Origin: Peromyscus leucopus
Lineage: Eukaryota; Chordata; Mammalia; Rodentia; Cricetidae
Direction of reading: 5' to 3'
Length of the DNA stretch: 64,000 nt
NCBI RefSeq assembly: GCF_004664715.2
Contig: NC_051074.1
Span: forward strand, 16,283,678 to 16,347,677
Under the pieces are notes generated by a model. It did not search any database. It saw only the letters and a program-made list of their open reading frames with translations, and had not been told where the DNA came from. A program made the translations under genes and the position numbers. The number at the start of each line of letters is the position of its first letter. The first letter of the stretch is position 1. Below, one piece after another: positions 50,271 through 62,256 of this stretch.

Positions 50271-50632
50271 ATTAGAAGTTAATGACTGTGGGGGAATGTT
50301 AGCTTTAGAGATCTTATTGTTAATAAGGTATTATAAAATGCATATCCTTCCAGGGTAGTGCTGAATTTCTAAAGCTTTAGAATATATAATATAGAGAAAG
50401 TAATGAGAAAAGGTATAACAAAGATCGTGGATGATGTACACCATGTGTGGTGCTATGGCATCTGTCCTATAAGTAACTGAGAAAACTTCTTTAGATTTAT
50501 GAATTAATATTATATGCATGAGTTTACCTCTCTACTCTCTGTTCCGGTCCTCGATCTCTCTAGACTCATGCCAACCCAAATCATGCCAGTCTGTGACATC
50601 TTTAGAAGATTATTACTTTTCTGTTGTATTTT

Positions 50633-50796
50633 TTTTTGTTTGTTTTTTTTTGTTTTTCGAGACAGGGTTTCTCTGTGTAGCTTTGCGCCTTTCCTGGAGC
50701 TCACTTGGTAGCCCAGGCTGGCCTCGAACTCACAGAGATCCGCCTGCCTCTGCCTCCCGAGTGCTGGGATTAAAGGCATGCGCCACCAACGCCCGG
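50633..50796 (-). mobile_element. B1 SINE, young, 17-base TSD
   Basis: A full-length B1 on the minus strand ending 'gccaccaacgcccggc'. The flanks 'cttttctgttgtatttt' match at 50616 and 50797. Confidence 0.97.
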
Positions 50797-50882
50797 CTTT
50801 TCTGTTGTATTTTCAGTCAAATCATATGGTGCTGCTTTTGTTGTTTTTCTTCAGTATGGCTTTGTTTATTATTATATTGTGT

Positions 50883-50885
<3 letters not shown>

Positions 50886-50918
<33 letters not shown>
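50886..50918. repeat. (GT)n microsatellite
   Basis: About 16 units. Confidence 0.97.
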
Positions 50919-50920
<2 letters not shown>

Positions 50921-50973
50921 CTTGAAAGTGATTTATATTTTTAGATTTGGAAAGTTATAGCTAGCTAGCTACA

Positions 50974-50991
50974 TGGATAGATGGATGGATG

Positions 50992-51060
<69 letters not shown>
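50974..51060. repeat. (GATA)n microsatellite
   Basis: GATG units lead into about 18 GATA units. Confidence 0.98.
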
Positions 51061-52689
51061 AGTAGGTAGGTAGTTATTTGGATTGGATTGGATTTATCAA
51101 TGGCTTTGGGCAATATAGTTATTTTTATATTGATTCTTCTAATTGAACAATATTATATTATACTATCTTCTATTTCTTTCATCTTTTAAAAGCATATATT
51201 GTAGAGATCTTTGTGTTCTTTTTAGAGTTTTTGTATATATCATTGCATCACATAGAAGTTTCATCTTTTTCATTAAAGTTATCCCTGTGTTCTCTTCCTT
51301 ATTGATAGTGGAAATAACATTGTTTCTTCGTTTTTACTTTACAGATAATTAGCTGTTTTCCTTTATAATTCTGTTGCATTTTATGTTCAATTCATATCTT
51401 AGAATTTCATTAAATTCATTTATTGATGGAATTTTCATGTCGTATTAAAGTTTTCTCCATATAGAATAAAATCATCTACAACAATGATAATTCATTTTCC
51501 ATTTGTATGTCCTTTATTCTAACTCTTGCTTATTCGTGTGGCTGGGTCGTTAAGTTCACTGTTAATATGTTAATGAGTTCTCTTTCTCATTCCAGACCTT
51601 AGAAAGAAATTCTTCAGCTTTTTCCCACTTAAAATAATATTTTCTCCTTGAATATAACCATGTCAGTTAGCATATTATGTTTTGTTTCTTCTGTAATATG
51701 TTCCAAACTTTAAAATGAAGTGATATTAAAATTTAATTTATGAAATACTTTTTTGAGATAATTATATGATTTTTGTTCTTTAACTGGCTAAGTGTATCTA
51801 TATTGCTACATATGTTCCATCCACAAATGGAGCCAACTTTATCATGACATATAATCTTTTGAAACTGCTACTGAATTCTGTTGGTTAGTACTTTACTTAA
51901 TGAAATTTACAATCTAAATTCATAAGATATATAGGGTTTTATCTCTCTTTTCTATTGTATTACCAGCAAGCTTTCAAACCACAGTAATATTAGCTTCTTA
52001 AAATGTGTTTGGAAGAACTCTGTCTCTTCAGTATTTTAATAACTTAAGAAGTATCTCTACTAATTTAATAAGTCTCATTGAATTGAGGAGTGAAGTCATC
52101 GGGTTCTGTACTCACAGGAAATTTTATTACTGGTTTAATGTTTTTGAATAATTATTGGTTAGTCCAGGATTCTATTCTAACATGATTCAGCACTGGTAAG
52201 AGATTAATATAAGGAATTTAACAACTGTCTCTTTGTTGTCAAACTTGTTGGGTTGTTGTAATGGTATGTTGTGATTCTTTATGTTTCATAGTTCTTACTT
52301 GTAATACATGCTCTTCAAATATTTAATTTCATTTTATTCTTCTCTTGTTTTCCTTAGTGAATTTAGCTAAGGATTTCTCAATTGACAAACTAAATCTGTC
52401 TTGTTAATCTTTTATTCTTTTGTATCCCTATGCATGTATTTCTATAACAGTCTTAATTATAAATTTCATTGTATTAAGTTAATACTATTCATATTTTCTT
52501 CTCTGTGGTACAATGACAGATGGTTATATTCTCTTGATTTTGAGACATAGTCATTGATTGTTACAAACTATTCTTAACTGTACTTTTGCTGTATTCCATG
52601 GATTTTAACACATATCACAGCTTCACTTTTTTCAAGAAATATAATTTCTACTTTGGTTTCTTGACTTATCACTTAGTTGTGCAAAATCA

Positions 52690-52920
52690 AGTAAATTTCA
52701 TTTTTATCTATCGTCTATCATTTATAATCTATCGATCTATCATCAGTTTATCTATATCATATATTTATCCATCATCTATTAATATATTTATCATATATAT
52801 ATATACATATATATATATATAATCTATCTATCCTTTATCCTGTCTTCTACTTATATATTAATCTATCTTTCTACCTATCATCTATGTATCTATCTATCAT
52901 CTATCTACCTACCAATCAAT
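52690..52920. repeat. Degenerate CTAT/TA repeat
   Basis: Interrupted 'ctatcatctat'-type units with a central TA run (52793-52820) inside the old L1. Confidence 0.85.
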
Positions 52921-53651
52921 TATTTACTTTGTAAGACTGAAGATTGGATCTAGACAACTACTTATAGTAGGTATATTATCTACAGCTAAGTTATGATCCC
53001 ACTCAACATTTCATAAATTTTAATCCTCCAAGAGATTTAAGATTGATTTGTAGTTTCCAAGCATTATAGTTGGATAATACATTTCATATGATTCAAATTA
53101 TAAAAATAGTAGTCTTGAGACTTACTTGCTGTCTATTTTAAAATTTGTACTAGATGATGAACATAAATGTTTTTGAGAAATAAATGTAAATGCAATATGG
53201 GATAGGATATTCTGAAGATACCCACTAAGTCTTATAGGTCTAAAATTCTTGGTTTTCTTGTTCACTTTCTCAAAATCTCATTCATGATTAAAGGTAGTTT
53301 TTAACACCCTCAAGTATTTATTTAATAGAATCTATCTCTCCTTTGGGTCAATTCATAGTTGTAGAATATATTTATGTGAACTTTAAAATATATGTCTATT
53401 GCTGGTATTTCCTTCATAATTAAGTGATCGGCCTTATTCCTTGCTACTGACTTTGAAATAAAGTCTATTCTATTTTCCATGGGTATGGGTAGTATTGATT
53501 TCTTTGGTAGATAATCCAATAGATTCTAACTATATCCATTCATTTTCTGCCTTTCTATATTTTACAAAAAACTTACAATCAACATAAAATTAAATATATT
53601 TCCTTATTGTTAACACAATAATCCCTTGAAAATATTTAAATTAGAGATTTC

Positions 53652-53820
53652 TTTTTTTTTTTTTTTTTTTTTTGGTTTTTCAAGACAGGGTTTCTCTGTG
53701 TAGCTTTGCGCCTTTCCTGGAGCTCACTTGGTAGCCCAGGCTGGCCTCGAACTCACAGAGATCCGCCTGGCTCTGCCTCCCGAGTGCTGGGATTAAAGGC
53801 GTGCGCCACCAACGCCCGGC
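53652..53820 (-). mobile_element. B1 SINE, young, 15-base TSD
   Basis: A full-length B1 ending 'gccaccaacgcccggc'. The flanks 'taaattagagatttc' are identical at 53637-53651 and 53821-53835. Confidence 0.98.
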
Positions 53821-54108
53821 TAAATTAGAGATTTCAATCCATTTACATTAAGTTAATAATTAAGGTACTAATATATAGAACACACACATTTTGTAATGTA
53901 TTTTTTTATTATGGATACTTTTTTCTTATAATTTTCCATTGTGTTCAAGTGAGTTTGTCTAGTGCTTATTATTTGTTTTGTATATATACACTTTTGTTTT
54001 GTTGTTAACATATTAATAATATTTAAATATTATTATTGAAAAGTGAAAGTGGAGGAAAGCAACCTACTATTATTTATAAATATATGAATGACAAAAGGAA
54101 CAACATTG

Positions 54109-54180
54109 GATCTGGGAATTTAGCTCACGGTAGACTTCTTCCAAGTATAAGGACCTCGTTTCAATTTTTACTAGTTCAAA
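54109..54180 (+). mobile_element. ID-type SINE, diverged
   Basis: 'tctgggaatttagctcacgg' and 'ggacctcgtttcaatttt' follow the ID A-box and B-box order. Confidence 0.5.
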
Positions 54181-54282
54181 AGAACTAAAATTTTTCTGAA
54201 AAAAAAGACAGCTCTTACTTCATTCCATTTCTCTTTATATTTTGAATATTTCATTGTTGTTTTATATGTGTATTTTTCTGTT

Positions 54283-54402
54283 GTTTTGTTTTGAATCAAA
54301 CAAGTAAATAGCCAAGTCTGACATTGAACCCAGAATCCTCTGCTTTCATCTCTTGAGAACTAAAATTCTTTTGTATGTGCTACCAAGTGTGCACCATTTA
54401 AA
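54283..54402 (-). mobile_element. Ancient B1-like remnant
   Basis: 'cattgaacccagaatcctct' and 'gctaccaagtgtgcaccat' fit an old 7SL-derived monomer on the minus strand. The evidence is weak. Confidence 0.4.
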
Positions 54403-55134
54403 GTTCTTGATGTCCAATTTCTGCTCTTTCTGTATTCCCTGTCTTGTAACTTAATTTTATTTATTAATTATTTTCTCTTGTAGTCTTGATTTTTCTTGAC
54501 ATTACTGGTTTACATGTGACTAGTTACTCATTCTTGTGGCACTGATACTTCCAGTATATGTTGCTTACTCTTTAACATGTCTTTGCTTCAATTTGGATAA
54601 CTATCTTTAGCACATATTGTTGAGCAGATCTGATAGAATTTGTACTTTTATCTTGGCAAAGTCTATTTGTTGAATGTAACTTTACTAGCAAAAATATTAT
54701 TATTAGTTTTTTACTTTGCTTTTTTCTTTTGGCATTCCAAGACTTCTATGGCTTATACATGTTTGTTAAAGAATTCTGTACTTAAAATATCCTTGGCCTT
54801 CCTTATATCTAATTGTTTTATTTTTGCTACATTAAGGAATGTTCTTTACCTATAACTTTTCAGAGCTTAATTACAACAATGAATAACGCTGTTTGAGCTA
54901 AATATGTGTGGTTACCTTTTCTGAAACTGACTATCTGATTCCTAGATTTGAGAAATTTTTTCTTGCTATCTCTTCAAAAGACCTTCCTACTCTTGTTATT
55001 CACAGGCCCATGTGGAACATTTTTAGCTGAAATATTTGGTTCTCATGCTAACTCTCATAAGTTTTCATCAGTATCCTTTATTTAGTACTTCCTACTGTGA
55101 ATTTTTTTAAATCTCTTTCTTTCTTATTTTTGTA

Positions 55135-56526
55135 GGTCAAGGCAGCCCTCTGCTTATCAACTTGCGCTCAAGTATTGATGGGTATCCAATGGCTCTAGTC
55201 CTCATTATGGAGTGGTAGTATCTTATGAAATTATTTGGTGTTTATTTGCCATTTCTTCACTCAGTAAAGATCCATGCTCTTAATAGTGCACTATCTGTTT
55301 TGGAAAGAAATGGAACAGGCTTCATATTGTTACAAATACTACCATGTGGGACCATTAGGGAAGAAAGCCAATAGAGACAACTATAGCATGGGACAGAGAT
55401 CAACTGCACTGCTACAAAAGTTTTTCTCAGAGCCCAAGATTCAGAAGGGGCTGCTGGTTGTGTTGGTTAACACAGCAATCTGGCACCAGGGGTATCAAAA
55501 GGCTTGATATGAGAGCACTGAGCTGGAAAGAGGAAATACAAGTACTAGGTTTCACTACCCTTACACTGAGCTTTCAAATCCCGCTCTGTATTCACTTTCT
55601 TCTTCCACCCCCTCCTTCAAAAATGTGTGAAACAAATACATTCCATTTACACACCCATGTGTGTAAATGAATATTAGCAACACTAGCGTTCTTGCAGCTG
55701 TATGAATCTGTGTAGACGTCAGTGGGAACAGCATGTACTAAATAGTTTTGAGGCAATACTGGAAGCAACATGTCTAAACAGGATCCTCAGCCTGAGTGGA
55801 GCCTCTGGCTTTGTGTATAGGTCTTTGTGCCCTGAGTGGGACCACCTTGAATTCACAATATTGCATTTACGAAAGTGTTGGATCCTCTTTTTAATCACTG
55901 AAGTCATGATATTCAATGTCCTTAGTTTCATGAAGTGGTAGATAAAGATGCCTGCCTACCCAGCACCTACCAACTGTTTACCTAGTGCTCTGCTTTTCTT
56001 TCAAATTCCAAATTACAATATGCCAAGACTGATAATGGACTTGTAACATTTGTATATAATTTCTTCCCACTTCCAAAGGAAAATAACCTCTCTCTTTAGT
56101 GTGTTTCATAGAATTGAAAAAGGTGAAATGGACTTATTTTTACTTATCCCCATCTATGATCATTTGTTTCTAGTATTATATCAAAACCAGAGACTAATAT
56201 TTCCTCTGTCTTTGCCAGCCCTTGGAAATGTAATCCACAATATAAATAAGTGCTAAACACGGTTTTACCATGAGAAGTCATAATGAGGGAATCTTCACCT
56301 GCCATTTTGCTCTTAATGTCTATGTGGCCATTTTAACCAAAATAAAATGAATCATTCTGTACTAATTTGTTCCATGAAACTTGTTGGAATAGTAATAGAT
56401 GCTACTGTCCTATGACTCACAATTATAATGAAAATGCATAAAAACTATAAAGAAAATTTTGATATTGATTCAATTAATTAAGATTTCTTCCCTAAGATTT
56501 GGTAACCCAATTTGAGGGTATTTATA
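55135..56526. other. Unrecognised, probably unique sequence
   Basis: It is more balanced in base composition than most of the window, with several short open frames in both directions but none above 95 codons. No SINE, LTR or L1 landmark is seen. A perfect 11-base-stem hairpin lies at 55644-55669. It could be ordinary unique DNA, a non-coding exon or a regulatory element; I cannot tell which. Confidence 0.5.
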
Positions 56527-56536
56527 TTATCTCAAC

Positions 56537-56704
56537 TTTTTGTTAGGTTTGGTTTTTTGTTTTTCTGGAGAGGGTTTCTTTGTGTAGTTTTGGTACTTGT
56601 CCTGGATCTTGCTCTGTAGACCAGGCTGGCCTCAAACTCACAGAGATCCACCTGGCTCTGCCTCCCGAGCTCTGGGATTAAACGCGTGCGCCACCACTGC
56701 CCAG
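56537..56704 (-). mobile_element. B1 SINE, 10-base TSD
   Basis: B1 on the minus strand with the older core 'gctctgtagaccaggctgg'. The flank 'ttatctcaac' repeats at 56527 and 56706. The core differs from the young 'cacttggtagccc' copies, so it is an older subfamily. Confidence 0.95.
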
Positions 56705-59700
56705 TTTATCTCAACGTTTAACCCAACATTTAACCATATATTTTGTCTCCTTACCTGAAATGCAGAATTGCAACATGACAATGAATTTCATGTTTTCTAC
56801 ACTCAAAACATACTTTCTTCGTTTCAGGAGAGCTGAACTTCTCTTGTTAGCTCTGGGAGAGGATTTACCCTATATGTAGTTTTTTGTTTGTTTGTTTGTT
56901 TTAAGATTGTTTTGTTTTACATAACAATCCCAGTTCCCTCTCCCTTCCTTTTTCCTGCCCACCAACAACCCACATCCACTCCTAAGAGAGGGTAAGACCT
57001 CCTTTGGAGAGTGAACCAAGTAGAATACTAAGTTGAAGCAGGACCAAGCTCTTTCCCACTGTGTCAAGGCTGACCAAGATATCCCACCCTAGGGAATGTG
57101 TTCCAAAAAGTCATTTTATGCACCCCAGTAAGTCCTGCCTCACTGCTGGTGGCTCCCCAAACAGATCTAGTCACATAACTGCCACCCACATTCAGAGGGC
57201 CTAGTTCGGTCCCATGCATGTTCTCCAGCTGACAGGTCAGTGTCCACGTGTTCCCACCAGCTTGGGTTAGCTATCTCTGTGGTTTTCCCCATCATGATCT
57301 TGACCTCACCTATTCCTGTGATTCCTCCTCCTCCCTCTCTTCAACTGAAGTCTTGGAATTCAGCCCAGTGCTTGGTTGTGGATCACTGCATCTGCTTCCA
57401 TTTGTTACTGGATGTAGGTTCTGTAATGAAATTGGATCAGTCACTAATCTGACTACAGGGAAAGGTAAGTTCAGGCACCCTCTCCATTATTGCTAGGAGT
57501 CTTAGCTGGTGTCATCCTTGTGGATTCCTGGGGATTTGCCTAGCACCAGATTTCTCCCTTAAACTCTAATGATTACCTCTTCCAAGATCTTTCTTTCATT
57601 GCTCTCATTCTCTGTCCCTCCCTCCACTGAGTCATCTCAGTACATCCTGTTCCCATCCCCCATCCATTCTCTTCTACCCACCCCTCCCATTTTACCAAAG
57701 AGATCTTAACTATTTTTCTTTCCTGGGGCCCTCAATCTGTGTCCCACGTAGGGTAGCCATTTTTACCTAGTTTCTCTGGGGTTGTGGGTTGTAGCCTGAT
57801 TATCCTTTGCTTTGCATCTCATATCCATTTAAGAGTGAGTACTTACTGTGTTTGTCTTTCTGGGTTTGGGTTTCTTCACTCAGGATGATTCTTTCTACTT
57901 CCATCCATTTGCCTACAAATTTCATGATGTCATTGTTTTTCCTGCCAAGTAATACTTCATTGTCTAAATATACTACATTTTCCTTATCCATTCTTCAGTT
58001 TAGGGCCTTCTAGATTGTTTCCATGTTCTGGCTATTATGAATAATGCTGCTATGAACATGGTTGAGCATATGACCTTGATGTATAATTGAGCATCTTTTG
58101 GTGGTTATATGCCCAATAGTGGTATAGCTGGGTCTTGAGGTAGGTTGATTCCCAATTTTATGATAAACCACCGTACTGACTTCCAAAGTGGCTGTATAAG
58201 TTTGCACTACCACCAGCAGTGGAGGAATGTCCCCTTTACTTCATATCCTCTCCAACATAAGCTGTCATCAGTGGTTATGATCTTAGTCACTCTGACAGGT
58301 GTAAGATGGTATCTCAGAATCATTTTGATTTTCATTTCCCTAATGGCTGAGGATGTCTTTCAGCCATTTGAGATTCTTCTTTTGAGAATTCTCTGCTTAG
58401 CTCTAAACACCAATTTTAATTGGATTATTTAGTATTTTGATGTCTAGTTCTTTGAGTTCTTTATACATTTTGGGCATCAGCCCTCTGTCAGATGTGAGGT
58501 TGGTGAAGATCTTTTTCCATTCTGCAGGCTGCTGTTTTGACTTGTTGACTACATCCTTTGCCTACAGAAGCTTCTCATTTTCAGGATGACCCATTTATTA
58601 ATTGTTGCTCTCAGTGTCTGTGCTACTTTTGTTATATTTAGGAAGTGGTTTCCTCTGCCAATGTGTTTGAAGCTACTTCCCACTTTCTTTTATGTCAGTT
58701 TCAGTGTAAATGGATTTATGTTGAGGTCTTTGATCCATTTGGACTTGAGTTTTGTGCGTTGGGATAGATATGGATCTATTTGCATTTTTCTGCATGTCAA
58801 CATCCAGTTATACCAGCATCATTTGCTGAAGATACTTTGTTTTTCCACTGTAAAATTTTTCTTCATTTTCAAAAATTAGGTGTTCACAGATGCTTGGATT
58901 AATGTCAGAGCCTTTGATTCAATTTCATTGATCCATGTGTCTATTTTTATGCCAATAACAAACTGTTTTTACTACTATAACTCTATAGTAGAGCTTGAGG
59001 TCAGGGATAATGATGCCTCTGGAAGTTCATTTATTGTACAGGATTATTTAGGCTATGCTGTTTTTTTCCCCCACATGAAGTTGAGCATTGTTCTTTAGAG
59101 GTCTATGAAGAATTGTGTTGACATTTTGATGGGGATTGCATTGAATCTATAGATTGCTTTTGATAGGATTGCCAATTTTACTATGCTGATCCTATCTATC
59201 TGAGAGCATGGGGAATCATTCCATTTTCTAATATCTTCTTCAATTTCTTTCTTTAAAGACTTAAAGTTTTTGTCATACAGATCTCTCACTTGTTTGGTAA
59301 GAGTTACCCAAAGACATTTTATGTTATTTGTGGCTATTGTAAAGGTTGATATTTCTCTGATTTCCTTCTCAGCCCATTTATCACTTGTATATAGGAGGGC
59401 TACTGATTTTTTTAAAGTTAATCTTGTATCCTGCCATTTTACTGAAGGTGTTTATCAGCTGTAGGAGTTCCATGATATAATTTTTGTGGTCACCAGTGAA
59501 TACTATCTATCATATCATTGGCAAGTAGTGAAAGTTTGACTTCTTCCTTCCCAATTTATATCCCTTTGATTTCCTTTTCTTATCTTATTGCTCTAGGTAG
59601 AACTTGAAAAATGATCTTGAATAGATATGGAGAGAGTGGACAGCTATGTCATGTTCTTGATTTTAGTGTAATCACTTTGAATTTCTCTTTTTAGTTTAAT

Positions 59701-60436
59701 GATAGCTGTTGACTTGCTGTATATTGCCTTTATTGTGTTTAGGTATGCTACCTGTATCCCTGATTTCTTGAAGACACTTGTCATGAATGGGTGTTGGATT
59801 TTGTGAAGGCTTTTTCAGTGTCTAATAAAATGATTATGTAATTTTCTTTCTTTCGGTTTATTTGTATGGTGGATTACATTGACAGGTTTTTCATATATTG
59901 AATCATCCTTGCACCTCTGGAATGAAGCGTATTTGATCATGGTAGATGATTTTTCTGATGTGTTCTTGGATTCAGTTTGCCAGTATTTTATTGAGTATTT
60001 TTTTGTCAATGTTCATGATGGAGATTGGTCTGTAATTCTCTTTCTTAGTTCTATCTTGGTGTGATTTGTGTATCAGAGTAACTGTAGCCTCATAAATAGA
60101 GTTTGGCAATTTTCTTTCTGTATCTGTTCTGTGGAGCAATTTGAGGAGTATTAATACTAACTCTTCTTTGAAATTCTGGTAGAAATATGTGCTGAAACCA
60201 TCTGGCCCCGGCTTTTTTTGGTTGAGGGACTTTTGATGACTTCTTCTATTTCCTTGGGAGTTATAAGTCTATTTAAATTGTTTACCTGGTCTTGATTTAA
60301 TTTTGGTATGTGGTACCTATTGAGAAAATTGTCTTTTTTTATATATTTTTTCCAAATTTGTGGAATATAGGTTCTTAAAGCATGATCTAATGATTCTCTG
60401 GATTTTTTCAGTGTCTGTTGTTATGTCCCCATTTTC

Positions 60437-60602
60437 TTTTTTTTTTTTTTTTTTTTTTTCCGAGACAGGGTTTCTCTGTGTAGCTTTGCGCCTTTCCTGG
60501 AGCTCACTTGGTAGCCCAGGCTGGCCTCGAACTCACAGAGATCCGCCTGGCTCTGCCTCCCAAGTGCTGGGATTAAAGGCGTGCGCCACCAACGCCCGGC
60601 CA
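60437..60602 (-). mobile_element. B1 SINE inside L1 ORF2
   Basis: A full-length young B1 ending 'gccaccaacgcccggc'. The 12-base flank 'gtccccattttc' is identical at 60425-60436 and 60603-60614, and the L1 sequence resumes beyond it. Confidence 0.98.
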
Positions 60603-60676
60603 GTCCCCATTTTCATTTTTGATTTTGTTAATTTGAATATTCTCTCTCTGCCTTTTGGTTAGTTTGGATTAGGGTT

Positions 60677-61143
60677 TGTAGATGTAACCAACTGCCTTAT
60701 TAAATAAGAAACAGAACCAATGCAAAGAAGAAAGCCAAGAAATCAGAGCTAAGAGCCTTACCACCTGCTGCAGCTAGCCTCTTAAACCAAGAGACCTCTC
60801 TGAAAGAGACCTACTTCCTGTGTGTTTGTCTTTATATAGTCTTTCTGTTCTGCCTTCTCATTGGTTGTAAACCCAAACATATGACTGCCTCGTCACTGCC
60901 TGTCTGTAGAGACTTCCAGGTCTTCTATGGTATTGAGATTAAAAGTGTGTTTCTCCAATGCTGGCTATATCCTTGAACACACAGAGATCTACCTAGCTCT
61001 GCCTTCCAAGTGCTGGGATTAAAGGCATGCACTACCAGCACCCAGCTCTGCTATAGCTTGCTATTAGCTCTGACCCCCAGGCAACTTTATTTATTAACTT
61101 ACAAATAAAATCACATTTCAGTACAAATAAAAATACCACCATA
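60677..61143 (+). mobile_element. Solo LTR inside L1 ORF2
   Basis: The 467-base insert starts TGTAGATGTAACC and ends AAATACCACCATA, flanked by AGGGTT at 60671-60676 and 61144-61149. It includes a B1-like stretch ('cagagatctacctagctctg', 'aagtgctgggattaaaggc') in reverse, a 'tttatatag' TATA-like box and AATAAA near its end. L1 ORF2 continues on both sides. Confidence 0.85.
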
Positions 61144-62256
61144 AGGGTTTATCTATTTTATTGATTTTCTCAAAAAAAACCCCTCTTTTTTTCATTGATT
61201 CTTTGTATTGTTCTCTTTGTTTCTATTTTTCTGATTTCAGCCCACAACTTGTTTTTTTTTTTTTTTTATCTGTCATCTACTCCTCCTGGGTGAGTTTTTT
61301 GTTTTGTTTTGTGTTTTGCTCTAGAACTTTCAGATGTGCTGTTAATTTGCTAGTGTGATATTTTTCTAAATTCTTTGTGTAGTCACTTAGTGCTATGAAC
61401 TTTCCTCTTAGCACTGCTTTTATAGTGTCCCATAAGTTTCAGAATGGTGTACATTCATTTTTGTTGAATTCTAGCAAGTCTTTAATTTCTTTCTTGACCC
61501 AGTGGTGATTCAATTGATCATTGTTCAATTCCCATGAGTTTGTAGGCTTTCTATCATTAGTGTTGTTGTTGAGTTCTAACTTTAAGCCATGGTGATCCAA
61601 TAAGATACAGGGAGTTATTCCAATTTTTTGGTATCTGTTGAGATTTGTTTTGTTACTGAGTATGTTGTTAATTTTATAAAAGTTTCCATGAGGTGTTGAG
61701 AAGGTATGTTCTTTTGTGTTTGTGTGAAATGTTCTGCAGATGTCTGTTAGGTGCATTTGAGTCATAACACCTGCTAGTTCCCTTATTTCTCTGTTAAGTT
61801 TCTTTCTGGCAGACCCATGCAGTGGTGAGAGTGAGATATTGAAGTTTCCCGCTATTGCTGTGTTGGGCTTGATGGATGATTTAAGCTTTAGTAATGTTTC
61901 TCTTACAAATGTGGATGCTCTTGTATGTGGGGCAGAGATGTTCAGAATTGAGCATCTTGATGGACTTTTCTTGTGATGAATATGAAATGTCCTCCATCCC
62001 TTCTGACTGATTTATTTTGAAGCCTATTTTGTTAGATATTAGGATAGCTACACCAGCTTGTTTCTTAGGATCATTTGATTAGAAAATCTTTTCCCAACCC
62101 TTTACTCTGAGGTAGTATCTGTCTTTGAGGTTGAGGTATGTTTCTTGTATGCAGCAGAAGGATGGAACCTGTTTTTGTACCCATTCTATTAGCATGTATA
62201 TTTTGATAGGCACATTGAGTCCATTGATATTAAGAGATATTAATGACCAGTGATTG

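Larger units (their letters stand above)
51070..55130 (-). mobile_element. Very old L1, lacking its 3' end
   Basis: Read on the minus strand the order is 5' part and ORF1 region at the right, and ORF2 endonuclease and RT regions to the left. Plus-strand landmarks include 'ttatattgattcttctaat', 'tctctactaatttaataag', 'ttgctgtattccatggatt' and 'tcaatccatttacattaag'. Coding frames are gone. A B1 (53652-53820) and an ID (about 54109) inserted later. The ORF2 C-terminus and 3' UTR are missing at the GATA repeat. Confidence 0.6.

Noticed and set aside
60360..60662. 100-codon plus-strand frame
   Set aside because: It is the antisense of a B1 in L1 ORF2, a common artefact of B1 sequence.
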